Assembly: GCA_022071955.1 (NCBI GenBank)
Contig: JAJVIM010000029.1
Span: 159,446-203,196 of the forward strand
DNA length: 43,751 bases
Direction: 5' to 3'
Source: Anaerolineae bacterium
GTDB taxonomy: Bacteria; Chloroflexota; Anaerolineae; 4572-78; J111
Of this stretch, positions 1 to 7,584 are shown piece by piece (position 1 is the first letter of the stretch; every line of letters begins with the position of its first letter). The translations under genes and the position numbers were made by a program. The notes below the pieces were generated by a model. It did no database searches. It saw only the letters and a list, made by a program, of their open reading frames with translations, and was not told the DNA's origin.

Positions 1-6
1 CCGTTA

Positions 7-480
7 TTACTCGCCGGTGGCGTCGATGACGCGGGCGTTGGTCACTTTGATGAGTTCTTTGACCGCCAGTTCCAGGTTGACGCCGCGTTTGCCGGCACTG
101 ACCAGCACGCGTTCAAGCTGGAGCACCGGCTCATCGATGAACACCCGGAAATTTTTGTGCAGCAGGGCCAGCGCCGAAATGCCGCCGGTTTGCAGGCCGG
201 TCAGCGATTCGGCCTCTTTTTTGGTGGCCATCTGTACCTTTTTTTCGCCCACGGCTTTGGCCACTTTTTTCAGATTCAACTCGCGGCTGCCGGCCACCAG
301 CACCAGCACCGGTTTGCCGGCGGCGGGCATCACCACCAGCGTTTTGTACACCACCTCGTGCGGCAGGCCAAAATGATCGGCCACGCCATCCGCGGAATGG
401 ATGGTGTCGGGGAATTCGCGCACGGTGAACGCGACTTTTTTCTGTTCCAAAATTCGCATTGAGTTCAATTTTTCGGCCAT
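7..480 (-). CDS. YbaK/EbsC-family aminoacyl-tRNA deacylase
   Basis: Predicted cytoplasmic editing enzyme that hydrolyses mischarged tRNA; family members such as YbaK clear Cys-tRNA(Pro). The 157-residue length fits the single-domain family. K46 in the VVYKTLVV strand corresponds to the family's substrate-binding lysine, and GGIS at 99-102 is the conserved loop, although Ala follows it where YbaK usually has Pro. The frame stays open to 594, but ATG 480 was chosen because the extra residues look unlike the family, no Shine-Dalgarno is visible, and a minus-strand TATAAT at 493-488 would place the transcript start at about 480. The message may therefore be leaderless. ATG 489 is the alternative but overlaps that box. 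The gene diverges from the aldo/keto reductase. The mischarged tRNA it edits cannot be told from sequence. Confidence 0.85.
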   Translation of the reverse strand: MAEKLNSMRILEQKKVAFTVREFPDTIHSADGVADHFGLPHEVVYKTLVVMPAAGKPVLVLVAGSRELNLKKVAKAVGEKKVQMATKKEAESLTGLQTGGISALALLHKNFRVFIDEPVLQLERVLVSAGKRGVNLELAVKELIKVTNARVIDATGE

Positions 481-553
481 AAGGGCCATTATAACATTTA
501 CTGCGCCACGAGAAAATTTTGTGGTGATGTCAGTTGGTGCGGCCCGGCCGCAA

Positions 554-583
554 TTGGGCGAGTCATCGGTTTGCCGGTATAAT
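554..583 (+). promoter_or_regulatory. Putative sigma70-type promoter of the aldo/keto reductase gene
   Basis: A perfect TATAAT lies at 578-583, with TTGGGC 18 bp upstream at 554-559. The -10 is strong and the -35 weak. A start near 590 would leave a leader of about 30 nt that carries the ribosome site. Confidence 0.5.
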
Positions 584-619
584 GTTGTGACCAAAATTAC
601 AAACCTCGGAGGTATTCCC

Positions 620-1603
620 GTGAATTATCGAACATTTGGCCGGACTGGCTGGCAGGTGTCAGAAGTGAGTTTTGGGGCGTGGCAGTTGGGTGCCGGTTGG
701 GGCCACGTTAGCGAAGCCGACGCGCTGGCCGCGCTGCACGCCGCCATTGACGCCGGCATGAATTTTATCGACACTGCGGACGTTTACGGCGATGGCCGCA
801 GCGAGCGGCTGATCGCGCAGGCGCTCAAAGAACGCTCGGAGCAGGTTTATGTGGTGACCAAAGCGGGGCGGCGGCTGGATCCGCATGTGGCCGCCGGCTA
901 CAACCGCCAAAATCTGACCGCATTCATCGAGCGCAGTCTCAAAAATCTGGAAGTGGACACGCTCGATCTGGTGCAACTTCATTGCCCGCCCACCGACGTG
1001 TACTACATGCCTGAAACCTTTGGCGTGCTCGATGATTTAATGCAGGCCGGCAAAATCAGGCACTACGGCGTTTCGGTGGAAAAAGTGGAAGAGGCTATTA
1101 AAGCCATCGAGTTTCCCAACGTGAAAAGCGTGCAGATCATTTTTAACATCTTCCGCCAGCGCCCGGCCGACCTGTTTTTTGAGCTGGCCAAACAGAAACA
1201 GGTGGCCATTTTGGCCCGGGTGCCGCTGGCCAGCGGGCTGCTGTCGGGCAAAATGAGCGCCAGCAGCACCTTTGGCAGCGACGATCACCGCAACTTTAAC
1301 CGCCACGGCGAGGCCTTTGACGTGGGCGAAACTTTTGCCGGCGTTGATTTTGCCACCGGGCTGCAAGCCGTGGAGGAAATCCGGCCGCTGGTGCCGGCCG
1401 GGGTGTCGATGGCGCAGTTTGCCCTGCGCTGGATTTTAATGTTCGATGCCGTGAGCTGCGCTATTCCCGGCGCGCGCAACCGGCAGCAGGCCGTCGATAA
1501 CGCCGCCGCTGCCAAATTGCCCCCGCTCAGCGATGAGACAATGGCCCAACTCCGCGCCATTTATGATAAATATATTCGGTCGCAGGTTCACCAGCGCTGG
1601 TAA
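620..1603 (+). CDS. Aldo/keto reductase
   Basis: NAD(P)H-dependent oxidoreductase of the aldo/keto reductase superfamily with a predicted TIM-barrel fold, 327 aa. The catalytic tetrad is visible: D51 (FIDTAD), Y56 (VYGDG), K81 (VVTKAG) and H121 (VQLH). The C-terminal PGARNRQQAVDN segment matches the cofactor phosphate-binding motif of the family. GTG 620 is chosen because CGGAGG at 607-612 sits 7 nt upstream; the open frame extends to 401 but those residues have no family character. The physiological substrate cannot be inferred. The gene has its own promoter and is followed by a repeat-filled gap. Confidence 0.9.
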   Translation: MNYRTFGRTGWQVSEVSFGAWQLGAGWGHVSEADALAALHAAIDAGMNFIDTADVYGDGRSERLIAQALKERSEQVYVVTKAGRRLDPHVAAGYNRQNLTAFIERSLKNLEVDTLDLVQLHCPPTDVYYMPETFGVLDDLMQAGKIRHYGVSVEKVEEAIKAIEFPNVKSVQIIFNIFRQRPADLFFELAKQKQVAILARVPLASGLLSGKMSASSTFGSDDHRNFNRHGEAFDVGETFAGVDFATGLQAVEEIRPLVPAGVSMAQFALRWILMFDAVSCAIPGARNRQQAVDNAAAAKLPPLSDETMAQLRAIYDKYIRSQVHQRW

Positions 1604-1637
1604 AGTTACGGTCTATCCGTAAATGAGAGCGTTCAGC

Positions 1638-1789
1638 CCCCACCCCCTACCCCCTCCCCCATTTTGGGGGAGGGGAAAACATTACGTGGTCAGTTTGGGG
1701 CGGCTTTGCCGCCCCAAACTGACCACAAAAGTCAAATCCCCCCTTCTCCCTGTTGGGGAGAAGGGGGGTAGGGGGGATGAGGGGCGAAA
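1638..1789 (+). repeat. Composite three-hairpin repeat element, copy A
   Basis: Three perfect hairpins in a row. The first is a 10-bp C/G stem (1651-1660 with 1666-1675). The second is a central 19-bp stem (1686-1704 with 1708-1726) with a TTT loop. The third is a 13-bp stem (1738-1750 with 1756-1768), followed by a G-rich tail. A second copy with the same architecture lies in opposite orientation at 29518-29752. The central stems differ in sequence between copies but both pair perfectly. No coding sequence or transposase is present, so this resembles a non-autonomous REP/MITE-like element. Confidence 0.75.
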
Positions 1790-1856
1790 GAAGTTACCCG
1801 ACTTATGTGTAAAGTATCGCAGGGAAGGGGGAAGTGTTAAGGAAACGGTGTCAAAT

Positions 1857-1880
1857 CGGGGCGCTTCGCGAAGCGCCCCG
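1857..1880. repeat. 24-bp perfect palindrome
   Basis: CGGGGCGCTTCG is followed at once by its exact reverse complement, with no loop. It could form a cruciform or RNA hairpin, but no T-tract follows, so it is not a standard intrinsic terminator. Confidence 0.75.
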
Positions 1881-1903
1881 ACATTCGCTGTTTCGCTGAT
1901 TAG

Positions 1904-1939
1904 CTGGCTGCCGGAACGAGAATCGACTCCGGCAGCCAG
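1904..1939. repeat. GCTGCCGGAAC-family hairpin, copy 1
   Basis: A 12-bp stem (1904-1915 with 1928-1939) around a 12-nt loop, followed by a T-rich stretch. It shares the 15-mer GCTGCCGGAACGAGA with the reverse complement of the terminator hairpin at 12619-12666, so the two are probably copies of one dispersed element. It lies 19 nt before the UbiB-like start codon. Confidence 0.6.
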
Positions 1940-1958
1940 GTTTGGGTCTTTTTGATTT

Positions 1959-3632
1959 ATGCCTATTACACCACGCCACCTCAACCGATACCGCCAGATT
2001 GCCGAGGTTATGATCGGGCACGGGTTTGGCGCAATATTGGCTCAACTTGGGCTTGACAGCCAGTTGGAACTGCCCCGCCGGCTGCTGCACCGCAAACCGC
2101 TGGCTCAAAATGGCAAAACGCCGGCCGTTCACGTGCGGCAGGCGCTGGAGGAACTCGGCCCAACATTTGTGAAACTGGGCCAAATCCTCAGCACTCGCCC
2201 CGATTTGCTGCCGCCCTCTTTTCTGCTGGAACTGACCCGCTTGCAGGATGACGTGCCGCCCGCGCCGTGGGACGCAATCAAAGCGATTCTGGAAGAAGAG
2301 TTGGGCGACTCGCTTGAGCATCTTTTTGCCGAATTTGACTCCACTCCCATCGCTGCGGCTTCGCTGGCGCAGGTTCACGCCGCCCGCATGCCGGATGGCG
2401 CGCAGGTGGTGGTTAAAGTTCAGCGCCCCAATATTGAGTCCACCATCAATTTAGACCTGGATATTCTGTACGATCTGGCCCGGCTGGCGCAGGACCGCAC
2501 GCCGCTGGCCGAGTTGTACGATCTGCCGGAATTGGCCGAAGAGTTTGCCGTATCGCTGCGGGCCGAGCTGGATTACCGCCGCGAAGGGCACAACGCCGAC
2601 CGCTTTCAGCAGAACTTTGCGGCCGAATCTCACCTGTATGTGCCCAAAGTGTACTGGGAGTACACCACTCGCCGGGTGCTGGTGCAGGAGCGCATTTTTG
2701 GCCTCAAAATCAGCGATATTGCCGCGCTGGATGCCGCCGGTTATGATCGCCACCAGATTGCGCTGCACAGTGCTCGCTTCATCATCAAAGAAATTTTAGA
2801 AGATGGCTTTTTCCACGCCGACCCGCACCCCGGTAATATTGTGGTGCTGCCCAACGAAGTCATCGGCATTATGGATTTTGGTACGGTGGGCTACCTTGAC
2901 CCCAACGATAGGGCGGCGCTGGTGCGGTTGTACATTACCGCCGTGCGGCTGGATACGGTGAGTTTGGTGGAACAACTGATTCAGGTGGGGGTGGCCGCGC
3001 CCAACCTTAACCGCAGCGCGCTGCAGCGCGATGTTAGGCGGCTGCTGCTCAAATATCACGGCCTGCCGTTGCAGGATATTCGGGCCGCCGATGTGCTCGA
3101 TAGCCTGCGGCCAATCATTTACCGCTATCATTTGCGGCTGCCCAGCAATTTTTGGCTGCTGGCCAAAACGCTGGTGATGATGGAAGGCGTGGGGCTGAAA
3201 CTGGACCCGGATTTTGACATGTTCAAAGTGTCCGAGCCGTATGTGCGCCGTTTTTTGCTGCGCATGTGGCTGCCATCGGCGTGGGGGCCATCGGTGGTAC
3301 ACAGCGCCACCGGCTGGGCCGATTTACTCAACAGCCTGCCGCGCCAAACCACCCGGTTGCTCGGCCAGGTTGAACGGGGCGAGCTTGAACTGCAAGTGGG
3401 GATTCCGGCGTTTGATTACTACATCAGCCGGGTAGACCGGATTACCACCCGCATTGTGCTGAGCGTGCTGCTGGCGGCCATCATTCTGGCGCTGGCTATG
3501 TTAATTCCGGGTATGGATTTAACCTGGCCGTGGACTTTTTTTACGTGGGTCATTGTCGGCACGTTTTTGATGGCCGTTTTTTTGGCCACGTGGCTGATCC
3601 TATCGATTTTGCGATCCGGCGGGAGGTTGTAG
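1959..3632 (+). CDS. UbiB/ABC1-family atypical kinase-like membrane protein
   Basis: Member of the UbiB/AarF/ABC1 atypical kinase-like family, which in other organisms acts in isoprenoid-quinone or lipid metabolism at the membrane; the substrate here is unknown. 557 aa. The family's KxGQ motif is at 72-75 (VKLGQ), the alanine-rich loop replacing the kinase glycine loop is AAASLAQVHAA (132-142), the VVKV lysine is K153, HADPHPGN is at 286-293 and DFG at 306-308. Two hydrophobic helices at about 503-525 and 530-555 anchor the C-terminus, as is usual. ATG 1959 has no strong ribosome site, so the start is moderately certain. It converges with the lipoprotein gene 3 nt downstream. Confidence 0.9.
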   Translation: MPITPRHLNRYRQIAEVMIGHGFGAILAQLGLDSQLELPRRLLHRKPLAQNGKTPAVHVRQALEELGPTFVKLGQILSTRPDLLPPSFLLELTRLQDDVPPAPWDAIKAILEEELGDSLEHLFAEFDSTPIAAASLAQVHAARMPDGAQVVVKVQRPNIESTINLDLDILYDLARLAQDRTPLAELYDLPELAEEFAVSLRAELDYRREGHNADRFQQNFAAESHLYVPKVYWEYTTRRVLVQERIFGLKISDIAALDAAGYDRHQIALHSARFIIKEILEDGFFHADPHPGNIVVLPNEVIGIMDFGTVGYLDPNDRAALVRLYITAVRLDTVSLVEQLIQVGVAAPNLNRSALQRDVRRLLLKYHGLPLQDIRAADVLDSLRPIIYRYHLRLPSNFWLLAKTLVMMEGVGLKLDPDFDMFKVSEPYVRRFLLRMWLPSAWGPSVVHSATGWADLLNSLPRQTTRLLGQVERGELELQVGIPAFDYYISRVDRITTRIVLSVLLAAIILALAMLIPGMDLTWPWTFFTWVIVGTFLMAVFLATWLILSILRSGGRL

Positions 3633-3635
3633 CCG

Positions 3636-4154
3636 CTAAATCTGGTTCAACCCCTGTTTGTGGGTGGGCACAACCATCACGCTGTCGGTCATCCAGCAGC
3701 CTTGGCAGTTGGGCAAATCCTGCTGCGACAGCGTAAACAGGTAAACGGTGGCCTGCCCGTTGCGTTCAATAATTGTTACCCGCTGGGTGGCGGTGTCGCC
3801 GGAAATATGCATGGTGCTAAATTCGGCCAGTTTGTGGTTGAGCATTGGCCGGTAAGTGGGGTTTTTGACCAACTGTTTAAATCGGCTGAGCGGGCCGGTG
3901 ACCTGCTTGTTGGCCGGCGAGGCAAACCGGAACGTAATCTCGATGCCGCTGTCGGTGGGGTCGTTGTTTTTGAGCGCCTCAACCTGAATCCGTACCACGT
4001 CAACCGGCGACAATTCCGGCGAAGGCATTACATCCGCTGTCACCGGCTCTTCGGCAGTTGTGGCTGCGCTATCGCCCGGCAACTGCACCACCGCCGGTGA
4101 ACACCCCGCCAACAGCCAGACCAATATTATCAATTGCACCCATCGAGTCTTCAT
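3636..4154 (-). CDS. Small secreted lipoprotein, function unknown
   Basis: 172-aa protein with a short hydrophobic signal and the lipobox LAGC (C18), so it should be lipid-anchored outside the membrane. The mature part begins with a Pro/Thr/Ala-rich linker and continues into a compact domain of about 120 residues (VDVVRIQVEALKNND onwards) that resembles DUF4864-type lipoproteins only loosely; I do not assign a family. AAGGAGG lies 6-7 nt before ATG 4154, making the start firm. A heptamer repeat array ends 20 nt upstream of the start codon. Confidence 0.75.
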   Translation of the reverse strand: MKTRWVQLIILVWLLAGCSPAVVQLPGDSAATTAEEPVTADVMPSPELSPVDVVRIQVEALKNNDPTDSGIEITFRFASPANKQVTGPLSRFKQLVKNPTYRPMLNHKLAEFSTMHISGDTATQRVTIIERNGQATVYLFTLSQQDLPNCQGCWMTDSVMVVPTHKQGLNQI

Positions 4155-4174
4155 GGCCGCCTCCTTTTTAAAGC

Positions 4175-4209
4175 AGGATTCAGGGGTCAGGAGTCAGGAA
4201 TTAGGAGTT
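4175..4209 (-). repeat. Heptamer array (CCTNANT-type) upstream of the lipoprotein gene
   Basis: On the minus strand the units are CCTAATT, CCTGACT, CCTGACC, CCTGAAT and a final CCT. The array ends 20 nt before ATG 4154. Near-identical arrays in the same orientation precede the murJ and ecfA-like genes. Confidence 0.8.
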
Positions 4210-4451
4210 TGGTAGGTTGGGGAGATGATGAGTTTCCCATAGGGGACTTTGGCTCTGAGTTGTGTTGCGTGTTTCAATTTACAGAGTCGCAAAGTCGCAG
4301 AGTCGTAAATCGTAAATCCAAAATCGTCTTTCGTCCCCTGCCCCCTGCAAGGGGGTCATCCTTCGCTTGTTGATAATATACTCAGTGGCCGAGCCAATTT
4401 CAACCCATTTTTTTAAATTGACGGCAAAAGTAGTGCAATCGTAGGTTTGCA

Positions 4452-4488
4452 GGCAACAAAAAAGACCCGGCTCAATGGCCGGGTCTTT
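4452..4488 (-). terminator. Intrinsic terminator of the polysaccharide operon
   Basis: An 11-bp stem (4461-4471 with 4478-4488, AAAGACCCGGC and complement) is followed, reading the minus strand, by TTTTTTGTTG. It lies 16 nt beyond the GtrA-like stop. Confidence 0.85.
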
Positions 4489-4504
4489 GGGCGAAACGGG
4501 TTTA

Positions 4505-4951
4505 TCACAAGCCGCGATACGTCCAGAGGCGGTTAATCCCAAAATTCCACAGCAGTACAATGCCGATGGCAATAGCTTTGCCCAGGTTGTAGCTCCACGG
4601 CTCGCCGATGTAAACCACAAACAGCGCATCCAGCCCAACTACAATAATGTTGTTGATGATCAACCCAATCAAATTGACCACCGTAAATTGGGGCAGTTGG
4701 GTCCGTTTTTTGCGGCTGCGCGATTCGGGGTAGGTCCACAGCCGGTTCCAGACAAAGTTGCTGACAATGGCCGCACTAACCGACATGGTGTTGGCCAGCA
4801 GCAGCGGCCAGCCAAAATACTGTTTGAACACGTTCAACAGGGCAAAATCGATGATCGCACCCAGCGCACCGACCAGCGCAAACTTGATGAATCGGTGAAA
4901 TTCTTTGGGGTTGTTTTGGTAAACGTTGGTGATATTTTCTATGATGGACAA
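4505..4951 (-). CDS. GtrA-like membrane protein
   Basis: 148-aa protein of the GtrA family, small four-helix membrane proteins thought to help flip lipid-linked sugars for surface glycosylation. The four hydrophobic segments are about residues 22-43, 49-66, 85-108 and 118-137. The family signature is seen in the FxxVGxxGxxID-like start (KFALVGALGAIIDFALL) and in two NxxWNRxWTY-like ends, FVWNRLWTYPES and NFGINRLWTYRG. It overlaps the upstream polymerase gene by 13 nt and is the last gene of the operon, ahead of a clear terminator. Confidence 0.85.
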   Translation of the reverse strand: MSIIENITNVYQNNPKEFHRFIKFALVGALGAIIDFALLNVFKQYFGWPLLLANTMSVSAAIVSNFVWNRLWTYPESRSRKKRTQLPQFTVVNLIGLIINNIIVVGLDALFVVYIGEPWSYNLGKAIAIGIVLLWNFGINRLWTYRGL

Positions 4952-6513
4952 CTTGGTACTCGCTTGTTAAACAGATAAATAACGGCGCATATTCCTAAAA
5001 TCACCGCCACGTGCAGATACATGCCCTGCACGTATAAGTTATCAACCATGTTGTGAACCTGTAAATGGACCAAAACGCCCAGCCCACCGGCAGCCACGGC
5101 CTGATAAAAACCACGGTTTTTGCGCACAACAATCCATAATACCGCAAAACTCCATATCCAGAAAATCAAGTAAACAGTTACGCCGAGCAGGCCGGTTTCC
5201 GCGCCCAGATTTAGCCAGTAGTTGTGGGCATGGCCCAACGGGTCCAGCCAGCGACCCACGGCATACGCCGGATAAATTACGGCGTAGTTGCCAAACCCCA
5301 CCCCCAACCAGGGATGATCGCGCCACATATCACGGGCCGCCTGCCAGTGGGCCAGCCGCTCCACGGTGGCAAAGTTGGCATCGGTAACGGGGGTAATGGC
5401 CACATCCTTGATTTCAAAAATAAGAGCGGCGTCGACAAAGCGTTGAGTCACCGCCGCCAGCGGGCTGTCAGTTTGCGATTGGCCCGGATTCAGGCTGATG
5501 GAACTGGCCAGCAGCGCCAGCACGCCAACCAGTGCCAGCGCCGCAAACAGCGCCGCGTATTTTTTGCTGCGAACGACTACCGTGACAACAGCGGCAGCGG
5601 CAAAGCCCAGCCACGCGCCGCGAGACTGGCTGGCAAACAGCGCCGCCAGCATAACGAACAGCGGCAGGCTCAAAATCGCCAGCCGGGCCAGCCGGTAAGC
5701 CAGCCGGATGGGCCGGTTCACAAAAGCCGGGCTATCGGCAGACCAGATTACCGCCCGGCTGTGCGGCGTCGATTCTGCGGCCCAAATGGCCACCGATAAC
5801 GCCAGCGGCAGCACCAGCCCCAGATAGCCGCCGTAAGGGTTGGGCTGGGCAAATGTGCCGTAGGCACGTAAAAACTGGCCGCCAAACAGCAAAAATCCTT
5901 CCGGCCCAACTTTAAACACAAATTGATACAGGCCCAGCACAGCCTGAGCCATCCCGGCCAAAAGGATGACCGCAACCACCCATTTGATTTTTTGGGGCGG
6001 CAGCAAATTAATGATAAACAGGTAGAGCACTGCCATTTCTACCCATTTAATAGTTTCAATCAGGCTGGCCCGGATAGACAGCGCGTTGAGCCAGGTGAGC
6101 GCCAGCCCGCCCAGCAAAAGAGCAAAAGGCAGCAGTAGCGGCCCGTGGCGCACCGCCAGCGGCCGGCCGCTGGCCACCTGGGCGGTGAGCAGCTTGAGCA
6201 GCCAGATGGCCGCCGCCAGCAGCAGCAGTAGTTCCATTGCGCCGGCTTTGGCCCCGCCCACGGAAGTGGTGGCCAAACTGCTAAAGGGGATAACCGGGAT
6301 GAGCGCGACCAGCACCAGCGACGGTTCAATCAGCGCCAGCGCCAAAAATATCGACCCGCCCACCGCTGCCACGGCGTACTTCAACGGCAGCCAGGCCAGC
6401 CCCACGGCTATCACCACCACCACCGCGAGCGTGGCCGGCAGGTGCAGCTTTGGATTGACGGTAAACGTCGGGATTGTCAGCGACAAAAATTTTCGATAAC
6501 CGGCAGTCAGCAT
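4939..6513 (-). CDS. O-antigen ligase/polymerase-like (Wzy_C) membrane protein
   Basis: 524-aa polytopic membrane protein, about 12 hydrophobic segments, of the WaaL/Wzy superfamily that polymerises or ligates polysaccharide at the outer face of the membrane. The large periplasmic-type loop at about 370-440 contains WRDHPWLGVGFGNY and GHAHNYWLNLGAETGLLG, the characteristic end of the Wzy_C domain with its conserved His. Its ATG overlaps the stop of the upstream epimerase-like gene by one base (TAATG), indicating translational coupling, and its own end overlaps the GtrA-like start. Ligase and polymerase roles cannot be separated from sequence alone. Confidence 0.85.
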   Translation of the reverse strand: MLTAGYRKFLSLTIPTFTVNPKLHLPATLAVVVVIAVGLAWLPLKYAVAAVGGSIFLALALIEPSLVLVALIPVIPFSSLATTSVGGAKAGAMELLLLLAAAIWLLKLLTAQVASGRPLAVRHGPLLLPFALLLGGLALTWLNALSIRASLIETIKWVEMAVLYLFIINLLPPQKIKWVVAVILLAGMAQAVLGLYQFVFKVGPEGFLLFGGQFLRAYGTFAQPNPYGGYLGLVLPLALSVAIWAAESTPHSRAVIWSADSPAFVNRPIRLAYRLARLAILSLPLFVMLAALFASQSRGAWLGFAAAAVVTVVVRSKKYAALFAALALVGVLALLASSISLNPGQSQTDSPLAAVTQRFVDAALIFEIKDVAITPVTDANFATVERLAHWQAARDMWRDHPWLGVGFGNYAVIYPAYAVGRWLDPLGHAHNYWLNLGAETGLLGVTVYLIFWIWSFAVLWIVVRKNRGFYQAVAAGGLGVLVHLQVHNMVDNLYVQGMYLHVAVILGICAVIYLFNKRVPSCPS

Positions 6514-7460
6514 TAACCTAAAATGCGGGGTCTAAAATAATCAATGGTTTTGGTCAGGCCCACTTCCAGCGGCACGCGCGGCTCCCAATTGAGAATGCGC
6601 CGCGCTTTGCTAATATCCGGCTGGCGCACTTTGGGGTCATCTTTAATGCGCATATCAGTGGGTTCAATGAAGGCGATTTCTGATGTGCTGCCGGTCAACT
6701 CGATGATTTTTTCGGCAAATTGCAAAATGGTCATTTCCGATGGGTTGCCAATGTTCACCGGCTCTACTTCGTTAGACATCAACAGGCGGTAAATGCCCTC
6801 AACCAGATCATCCACAAAGCAGAAGGCGCGGGTGCGGCTGCCATCGCCGTAAACGGTGAGCGGCTCGCCGCGCAGGGCCTGGGCGATGAAGTTGGGCACC
6901 ACCCGGCCATCTTCCTGGCGCATGCGCGGGCCGTAGGTGTTGAAAATGCGCACAATACGGGTATCGAGCTGGTGGTAGCGATGGTAGGCCATGGTCATGG
7001 CTTCGGCAAAGCGTTTGGCTTCGTCGTACACGCCGCGCGGGCCGATGGGGTTAACGTTGCCCCAATAATCTTCGGTTTGGGGATGGATTAACGGATCACC
7101 GTACACTTCTGAGGTGGAGGCCAGCAGAAAACGGGCATTTTTGGCTTTGGCCAGGCCGAGGGCTTTGTGCGTGCCCAGCGCCCCAACTTTGAGAGTGGGG
7201 ATGGGATATTCCAGGTAATCAATGGGGCTGGCCGGCGAGGCAAAATGCAGCACGGCATCAATTTCGCCTTCAACATAGATGTAGTTGGTCACATCGTGCT
7301 TGATGAACATAAACCGGTCGTGGCCGGCCAGATGTTCGATGTTGGCGGTGCTGCCGGTCAGTAAATTGTCCATTGCAATCACGCTGTGCCCTTCGGCAAT
7401 GAAGCGATCGCTCAGGTGCGACCCCAAAAAACCGGCTCCACCAGTGATAAGTATACGCAT
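6513..7460 (-). CDS. UDP-glucuronate decarboxylase-like NAD-dependent sugar dehydratase/epimerase
   Basis: Short-chain dehydrogenase of the extended SDR family, most like UDP-glucuronate decarboxylase (UDP-xylose synthase). 315 aa. The NAD-binding GGAGFLG is at 7-13, STSEVYGDP at 115-123 and the catalytic YDEAK at 145-149; GPRGVYDEAKR is typical of the UXS group. It would supply nucleotide sugar, perhaps UDP-xylose, to the polysaccharide made by the following genes. GGAGA lies 8-10 nt before ATG 7460. First gene of the operon that ends at 4452. Confidence 0.85.
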   Translation of the reverse strand: MRILITGGAGFLGSHLSDRFIAEGHSVIAMDNLLTGSTANIEHLAGHDRFMFIKHDVTNYIYVEGEIDAVLHFASPASPIDYLEYPIPTLKVGALGTHKALGLAKAKNARFLLASTSEVYGDPLIHPQTEDYWGNVNPIGPRGVYDEAKRFAEAMTMAYHRYHQLDTRIVRIFNTYGPRMRQEDGRVVPNFIAQALRGEPLTVYGDGSRTRAFCFVDDLVEGIYRLLMSNEVEPVNIGNPSEMTILQFAEKIIELTGSTSEIAFIEPTDMRIKDDPKVRQPDISKARRILNWEPRVPLEVGLTKTIDYFRPRILG

Positions 7461-7496
7461 ATTTTTTTCTCCGTTTTGATTTTGAAATAAATTCTA

Positions 7497-7515
7497 CCAT
7501 CTGGCCAATAGATGG
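7497..7515. promoter_or_regulatory. Inverted repeat in the promoter region of the polysaccharide operon
   Basis: CCATCT-N7-AGATGG lies between a minus-strand TTGGCC-like -35 and a TAGAAT-like -10 (about 7491-7496). It is placed like an operator, but no regulator is encoded beside it, so this is a weak inference. Confidence 0.3.
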
Positions 7516-7525
7516 GCCAATTTTA

Positions 7526-7559
7526 GCACAAAAAAGCTCCGGGGAATAGCCCCCGGAGC
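7526..7559 (-). terminator. Intrinsic terminator after the KaiC-like gene
   Basis: A 9-bp stem (7536-7544 with 7551-7559, GCTCCGGGG and complement) is followed on the minus strand by TTTTTGTGC. It separates the KaiC operon from the polysaccharide operon. Confidence 0.85.
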
Positions 7560-7584
7560 CGGTGTTTGTTGACTGTGTGAAATA

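Larger units (their letters stand above)
1604..1958. other. Repeat-filled intergenic region
   Basis: 355 bp without a credible gene. It holds, in order, a composite hairpin element, a 24-bp perfect palindrome (1857-1880) and a further hairpin (1904-1939), each listed separately. No clear promoter for the downstream UbiB-like gene was found. Confidence 0.7.
4155..4504. other. Intergenic region with heptamer and short-word repeats
   Basis: 350 bp without a gene. It carries a heptamer array (4175-4209), degenerate 7-8 nt words of the AGAGTCGC / AAATCGT type at about 4280-4330, and the terminator of the polysaccharide operon. The word TGTGTTGCGT at about 4260 recurs at about 42252 beside another heptamer array. 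Confidence 0.6.

Noticed and set aside
1651..1675. The first hairpin of composite copy A as an intrinsic terminator of the aldo/keto reductase gene.
   Set aside because: It is followed by AAAAC rather than a T-tract on the plus strand; it belongs to the repeat element.
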